Source: Acinetobacter modestus
GTDB taxonomy: Bacteria; Pseudomonadota; Gammaproteobacteria; Pseudomonadales; Moraxellaceae
Length of the DNA: 64,000 bases
Reading direction: 5' to 3'
Assembly: GCF_014636095.1 (NCBI RefSeq)
Contig: NZ_BMDV01000001.1
Location: 62,001 to 126,000, forward strand
A program made the position numbers and the translations under genes. Positions 59,971 to 64,000 of this stretch are shown piece by piece. The notes beneath the pieces are model-generated. The model made no database searches and was not told the origin of the DNA. It saw only the letters and a program-made list of their open reading frames with translations. Within the stretch, counting starts at the first letter, position 1, and every line of letters begins with the position of its first letter.

Positions 59971-60621
59971 ATGGCACAGTTTGCAGTCATTGGCTTAGGG
60001 AGTTTTGGAGCAACTGTTGCCTTAGAACTCACAAAGCTCAATCATGATGTGATTGGTATCGATACCATTAAACGAAATGTAGAGAGCTTAGCTGATCGCA
60101 TTACCCATGCTGTCATTGCAGATGCAACTGATGAGCATGTATTAGAGGAACTAAATATCCAAAATTGTGATGCCGTCGTGGTCGCGATTGGTGAAGATAT
60201 TGAAGCCAGTATTCTTTGTGTTTTAAATCTAAAAAATTTAGGGGTGGATAAAATCCTCGTTAAAGCCAAAACTAAAGCCCACCACACTATCCTCTCCCAT
60301 TTAAACGTCAGTAAAATTATTCATCCTGAAGAAGATATGGGTGTGCGGGTTGCTCAGGCTTTAAATTATCCGATGGTAAGCCGTTATATGGCGTTGGATG
60401 ATGATCATTATATTGTCAAAGTTCCAGTACAAGAAAAGCTGAATCATGTGAATTTATCAGGCATCTTAAAACAAGAACCCAATATCAAACTTTTATTACT
60501 TAAACGTGATCAACAAATTCTATATGAAACCGATGTGAATTTTACTCTACAGGCTGGAGACGTACTTATTTTAGAAGGCTCGCTCAGCCATCTCCGAAAG
60601 CTCTCAGGATGTTTTGTATAA
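59971..60621 (+). CDS. TrkA/KtrA-type potassium channel regulator (RCK)
   Basis: 216 residues: one RCK_N Rossmann domain (AQFAVIGLGSFGATVALELTKLNHDVIGID, NAD/ATP loop GxGxFG) and one RCK_C domain (VPVQEKLNHVNLSGIL... QAGDVLILEGSLSHLRKL). The single RCK pair makes it KtrA-like rather than the doubled E. coli TrkA. It gates the membrane subunit encoded immediately downstream. Confidence 0.92.
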   Translation: MAQFAVIGLGSFGATVALELTKLNHDVIGIDTIKRNVESLADRITHAVIADATDEHVLEELNIQNCDAVVVAIGEDIEASILCVLNLKNLGVDKILVKAKTKAHHTILSHLNVSKIIHPEEDMGVRVAQALNYPMVSRYMALDDDHYIVKVPVQEKLNHVNLSGILKQEPNIKLLLLKRDQQILYETDVNFTLQAGDVLILEGSLSHLRKLSGCFV

Positions 60622-60622
60622 A

Positions 60623-61960
60623 ATGAATATAAAAATAAATACTCAAAAAATTTTTAACTTAAGTCCACCTTCCTTATTAGCGATTGGGTTTCTGAGTTTT
60701 ATTATCATCGGAACACTATTACTCAAACTCCCCATCGCCAATAAAGGCAATTTGAGCTGGATGGATGCCTTATTTACAGCAACATCGGCTGTAACCATTA
60801 CAGGTTTATCTGTAGTGAATTTAAATGAGTCTTTTAATCATCTCGGGCAAGTTATTATTCTTTTATTAATCCAAACAGGTGGTTTGGGTTTTATGACTTT
60901 TGCTATTTTGGCAGCCTTAAGTCTAGCGCCTAAACTCGGGCTCAAACAACAAATGATGGCACAAGATAGCTTAGGTCAAACCAGCTTATCTAAAGTAACG
61001 TTTGTGGCAAAAGGTGTAGTGATTTATACACTTTTTTTTGAACTGATTGGCGTTATTATCTTAAGTACTTCTTTTATACCTATTTATGGCTTTGACCGTG
61101 GATTATATTATTCAATTTTCTACAGTATTTCTGCATTCAACAATGCGGGTTTTTCGCTATTCAATAACAGCTTAATAAATTTCCAAGGTCATTATCTTAT
61201 CTGTTTAACCATTAGTACGCTATATACGTTGGGTGGAATTGGTTTTCTTGTTTTAATTGACGTTAAACAAAATAAACGTTGGAGTAAACTTACACCGAAT
61301 AGCAAGCTAATCCTCAGTGCAATCGCGACACTAAATATTGTGGCTTTTATTTTGATTTGGCTTTTAGAAGCCAACAATCCATTTACTTTAGGTTCAATGA
61401 ATATTGGTGAACAAGCCATGAATGCTTGGTTCCAAGCTACAGTACCTCGTTCATCAGGATTCAATACTATTGATACAGGTTCGATGGAACACAGCACAGC
61501 ACTACTTACCATGTTATTGATGTTTATTGGTGGTGGTTCGCTCAGTACCGCAGGTGGTATTAAAGTTGGTACTTTTGTAATATTGCTGCTTTGTGTGATC
61601 TCATTTCTACGACGTAATGAAGAAATTCGTATTTTCAATCATTCAGTTTCGCAGGAAACAACCTATAAAGCGCTTGCAGTGACAGCAATTACAGGTATGT
61701 TAGTGTTTATCGGCTGTTTCACAATTTTCTTACTTGAACCTAAACTAGATGTTTTAGATCTTATGTTTGAGGTTGTTTCGGCTGCATGCACTGTTGGTTT
61801 ATCTCGAGGTGTTACAGGTGAATTGCATGATGGTAGCTTATTTGTTTTGAGCTTACTGATGTACACAGGTCGACTTGGACCATTAACACTCGCCTACCTG
61901 ATTGCTACACCAAAGAAAAGTCGTTTGAAACATGCAAATGCCAATATTCAGATCGGATAA
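60623..61960 (+). CDS. TrkH/KtrB-family potassium transporter
   Basis: 445 residues from the ATG at 60623 (a TTG three codons earlier overlaps the RCK stop). About ten hydrophobic segments with repeated pore loops: ATSAVTITGLSVVN, SAFNNAGFSLF, PRSSGFNTIDTG and VSAACTVGLSRGVTG, each with the selectivity-filter glycine of the SKT family. KtrB length. Forms a K+ (probably Na+-dependent) uptake system with the upstream RCK protein. Its end overlaps the convergent C39-like gene by 13 bases. Confidence 0.92.
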   Translation: MNIKINTQKIFNLSPPSLLAIGFLSFIIIGTLLLKLPIANKGNLSWMDALFTATSAVTITGLSVVNLNESFNHLGQVIILLLIQTGGLGFMTFAILAALSLAPKLGLKQQMMAQDSLGQTSLSKVTFVAKGVVIYTLFFELIGVIILSTSFIPIYGFDRGLYYSIFYSISAFNNAGFSLFNNSLINFQGHYLICLTISTLYTLGGIGFLVLIDVKQNKRWSKLTPNSKLILSAIATLNIVAFILIWLLEANNPFTLGSMNIGEQAMNAWFQATVPRSSGFNTIDTGSMEHSTALLTMLLMFIGGGSLSTAGGIKVGTFVILLLCVISFLRRNEEIRIFNHSVSQETTYKALAVTAITGMLVFIGCFTIFLLEPKLDVLDLMFEVVSAACTVGLSRGVTGELHDGSLFVLSLLMYTGRLGPLTLAYLIATPKKSRLKHANANIQIG

Positions 61961-61975
61961 AACTCTGAATATTGG
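61941..61975. terminator. 12-bp hairpin spanning both convergent stop regions
   Basis: CCAATATTCAGA (61941-61952) and TCTGAATATTGG (61964-61975) form a perfect 12-bp stem with an 11-base loop. It covers the last codons of the potassium transporter and of the convergent C39-like gene. T-runs are poor, but it may end both transcripts. Confidence 0.55.
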
Positions 61976-62475
61976 TCAACTACAATCACCTGCTTACATA
62001 TTCCATCAGCTTGGCGTTGTTGTTCAAACACACTTTTTGACATCACTTCAAAATGATCACAGAAACTAATCTCTTGCTCATCTATTGAATAAATCAAGGA
62101 TTGATTCCCTACACCCAGTAAAGTGTCATAAAAAACAATGACAAACTTACCATTTTCAAAAGCATTTTGAATCTCTGCATACGTTAAAGCAGCATGAATC
62201 GGAATATTAAGACGTTGCGCATCAATATAACTTTGTTTCTCTTTTTCATCGATATTTGGATCGGGATTAGTATAAAAAGAGACAGCAAAATCTAATTTTT
62301 TCAGTGCAACAGCCAATGCAATGGTGAACGTTCCTTCGTCCTGGTCATGACCACATAATTGAATCAAGTCAGCAATATCAATATGTGTATGATATTGCTT
62401 CAAGATCAACCAGAGTGCGAATACGCCACAATTTGCTTCAAGACGAAGCAATGACTCAGGAATATTTAAACTCAT
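61948..62475 (-). CDS. C39-like cysteine peptidase-fold protein
   Basis: 175 residues, no signal peptide or transporter domain. The N-terminal RLEANCGVFALWLILKQYHTHIDIADLIQLCG matches the peptidase C39 start (Cys 16 as nucleophile). The region that should supply the catalytic His (G-H-W/F-V-V in active members) reads LLGVGNQSLIYSID, so the His seems to be lost, and activity is doubtful. It precedes no bacteriocin gene; pldA is upstream by two bases, suggesting co-transcription. Confidence 0.65.
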   Translation of the reverse strand: MSLNIPESLLRLEANCGVFALWLILKQYHTHIDIADLIQLCGHDQDEGTFTIALAVALKKLDFAVSFYTNPDPNIDEKEKQSYIDAQRLNIPIHAALTYAEIQNAFENGKFVIVFYDTLLGVGNQSLIYSIDEQEISFCDHFEVMSKSVFEQQRQADGICKQVIVVDQYSEFYPI

Positions 62476-63645
62476 TTAATACCAATTCATCAAAGAAACG
62501 CCTAAACCTGCATAGGTGGCACGATGGTTATAATCAATCAAGCTTTCACCATAACCATCAAATAGTTGCAAATGACCTCGCAACTTACCTTTAATTGGAA
62601 ATGCCCAATCAAACTGAACAGCACCATGCGAGCGATCACCGCCTTTTAAAGAATGGCGTAGCATCAACGAAAAATCGTTATCATCGTGACGATAGAATGC
62701 CGTGAGGTCTCCACGCCCCATATAATCTTTAATATCAGGATTGTTGTCATCTTTGGCTTTTTCTTCGACGCGATACCAAGGACGTAACATTAAGGCAAAA
62801 TTATCCTTTTCAAAACCTAAATTAAAAATTACACGATTCCAACTACGTGATAAGGGATCAGAACGACCATTAGATTGATGATTTAAAGTCACACCCAACA
62901 GACGCGCATTTAAACCTAAAATTTCATAATTCGTTCTAAACATCAAACTTGCTTCAGGCTCGTAATTGGTCTCACGAAAAGGTCTTGATTCTTCAGAATT
63001 ATAAACTTGCCAGTGAGAAGATTGTGTATATCCTAACCACAAATCGCCATTATCACCCAAAATATTTTCTAAAGCTTTAGTTTTTAAAGAGATTTGAAAC
63101 TTAGCTTCTGTCGAGGTTAAGTTTTGTTGATCTTTAACAGTATTGTTTGGATTGGGGCTACTAGGAAATTCATTCTTATCACTGGTCCAAAATGCGGGCA
63201 GCAAATAAACGGGTTGATAAGCTCGAATATTCCACACCCCCAGTTTACTTTCTTCAGAAAGTTCCCAACGGCGATCTAACAATGAAATATTTGGATCAAA
63301 TTTAGGCGCAGCACCTAAGATGTGCAAATCACTTACTTTTTGAACAACCTTATCACGCAAAGTCGTAGGTTCAGCTTTTTCATTTTTGTTTTCTACCGAT
63401 GGAGTAGCTACCGCAATAATTGGTTCGGCTGCTTGAACTTGTGGTGCGATCACTGTTGGAGCTTTAAAAAGGCTATCATAACAAGCTAAACGATCTGCAT
63501 TTGAAGCCAAAGCGACACAAGCCTCTACTGTTGCTGGTGCTGCAGGTGTAGTTGTCTGCGCATTGACCATAGAACTAGCCAAAGCGCTCAGTGTCATAAC
63601 GACACCAAGCTCCAAATGACCCCGCTCAAAAGATTTGAACGCCAT
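62476..63645 (-). CDS. pldA: Outer-membrane phospholipase A (OMPLA)
   Basis: 389 residues from the ATG at 63645 (GGAG seven bases upstream; a TTG four codons earlier is less likely). Signal peptide (LELGVVMTLSALASSMVNA), a short Cys-containing linker and a 12-strand barrel. The active site is plain in VTLNHQSNGRSDPLSRSWNRVIFNLGF: His and Ser of the OMPLA His-Ser-Asn triad. Hydrolyses phospholipids in the outer leaflet after membrane damage. A longer linker than in E. coli PldA (289 residues) is typical of Acinetobacter forms. Confidence 0.93.
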   Translation of the reverse strand: MAFKSFERGHLELGVVMTLSALASSMVNAQTTTPAAPATVEACVALASNADRLACYDSLFKAPTVIAPQVQAAEPIIAVATPSVENKNEKAEPTTLRDKVVQKVSDLHILGAAPKFDPNISLLDRRWELSEESKLGVWNIRAYQPVYLLPAFWTSDKNEFPSSPNPNNTVKDQQNLTSTEAKFQISLKTKALENILGDNGDLWLGYTQSSHWQVYNSEESRPFRETNYEPEASLMFRTNYEILGLNARLLGVTLNHQSNGRSDPLSRSWNRVIFNLGFEKDNFALMLRPWYRVEEKAKDDNNPDIKDYMGRGDLTAFYRHDDNDFSLMLRHSLKGGDRSHGAVQFDWAFPIKGKLRGHLQLFDGYGESLIDYNHRATYAGLGVSLMNWY

Positions 63646-63666
63646 AGATATCTCCAACTTTTTATT

Positions 63667-64000
63667 TTAATTAACTTGCTGAATATTAAATCCAAGTGCT
63701 TGTAGATCATCACGTTTAGCAAATGGCGCAACGACTGCTTTTACTGGTTTTTGTTCCAATAAATATTGTTTTGCAACACGCTGCAAATCTTCCAAATTCA
63801 CACTTAATAAGCGCTCACGTAAAACTCTACGGAATTTTGGCGTACGTGCATGCAATAATGCATAACAAGCAGTAATTGCTTCGCCAGCAGGTGAACCAGG
63901 TTTGTCCATACCTGCGACCAATCCAAGAATTGCCTCTTCAAGTTGATATGGTTGCTGTTCAACGTTAAATAACCATTGCACACTTGCTTCAAAATCATTA
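63667..64000 (-). CDS. M16C-family (PreP-like) metallopeptidase, C-terminal part
   Basis: Partial; the gene runs off the right edge and its 5' end lies outside. About 110 codons visible: NVEQQPYQLEEAILGLVAGMDKPGSPAGEAITACYALLHARTPKFRRVLRERLLSVNLEDLQRVAKQYLL-type sequence, here cited only in part, shows the PreP C-terminal signature GSPAGEA and the RxRERLL-x-VxLEDL helix. Insulinase-type zinc proteases with the reversed HxxEH motif (which would be in the missing part) degrade peptides. The frame is continuous to base 64000. Confidence 0.85.
   Translation of the reverse strand, partial: NDFEASVQWLFNVEQQPYQLEEAILGLVAGMDKPGSPAGEAITACYALLHARTPKFRRVLRERLLSVNLEDLQRVAKQYLLEQKPVKAVVAPFAKRDDLQALGFNIQQVN

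Overview
The window looks like chromosomal DNA of an Acinetobacter species. The evidence is low-GC, AT-rich intergenic DNA; an alkane hydroxylase / rubredoxin / AraC-regulator cluster of the alkM-alkR type; the gammaproteobacterial order pyrG-kdsA-eno-ftsB-ispD; clpS-clpA; and the general protein repertoire (urea carboxylase and allophanate hydrolase, EmrAB, OMPLA). No rRNA, tRNA, IS element, CRISPR array or intact prophage was seen.

Layout. 1-7.0 kb: a tightly coupled minus-strand set made of EmrA/EmrB-type export genes, a GNAT-like protein, a GH3-family acyl-adenylating enzyme, a TolC-like outer-membrane protein and a second GNAT (cut by the left edge). It reads as a small-molecule biosynthesis-plus-tripartite-export operon and is the best candidate for an undescribed system. 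7.7-12.7 kb: BASS transporter, ketopantoate reductase-like protein, Hsp31/HchA, quinone oxidoreductase and AraC regulator. 12.8-13.8 kb: a small island of orphan and broken reading frames. 13.9-20.1 kb: a urea degradation operon (allophanate hydrolase, urea carboxylase, GntR regulator) with a sigma54-type promoter and a palindromic operator. 20.3-25.3 kb: ModE-like regulator, glutathione-dependent formaldehyde dehydrogenase, phospholipase D lipoprotein, flavin-type oxidase, methyltransferase and DNA glycosylase. 25.4-27.2 kb: decayed genes and an orphan. 27.7-31.9 kb: alkane oxidation cluster (GMC oxidoreductase, alkR, rubA, alkM). 32.1-34 kb: YeeE/YedE pair and small genes. 34.1-39.1 kb: housekeeping pyrG-kdsA-eno-ftsB-ispD. 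39.5-46 kb: lipoprotein, hydrolases, fadH and a divergent PadR operon. 46-47.4 kb: DAHP synthase behind an aromatic-amino-acid attenuator with two successive leader peptides. 47.7-54.9 kb: ABC-F ATPase, YnfA, clpA, a clpS relic, clpS, a DUF6776-type protein and argC. 55.2-64 kb: lipoprotein, YgjP protease, rpiA, ilvA, a TrkA/TrkH-type potassium system, C39-like protein, phospholipase A and the end of an M16 peptidase.

Several small elements sit outside the obvious long reading frames: a 54-residue rubredoxin, two aromatic leader peptides with a terminator/antiterminator region, a degenerate clpS copy between clpA and clpS, paired PadR-type operators 42 bp apart, a sigma54 promoter with an adjacent palindrome, and 21-bp-spaced direct repeats upstream of alkM. 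All assignments rest on reading the sequence and on family knowledge; no database search or folding program was run.
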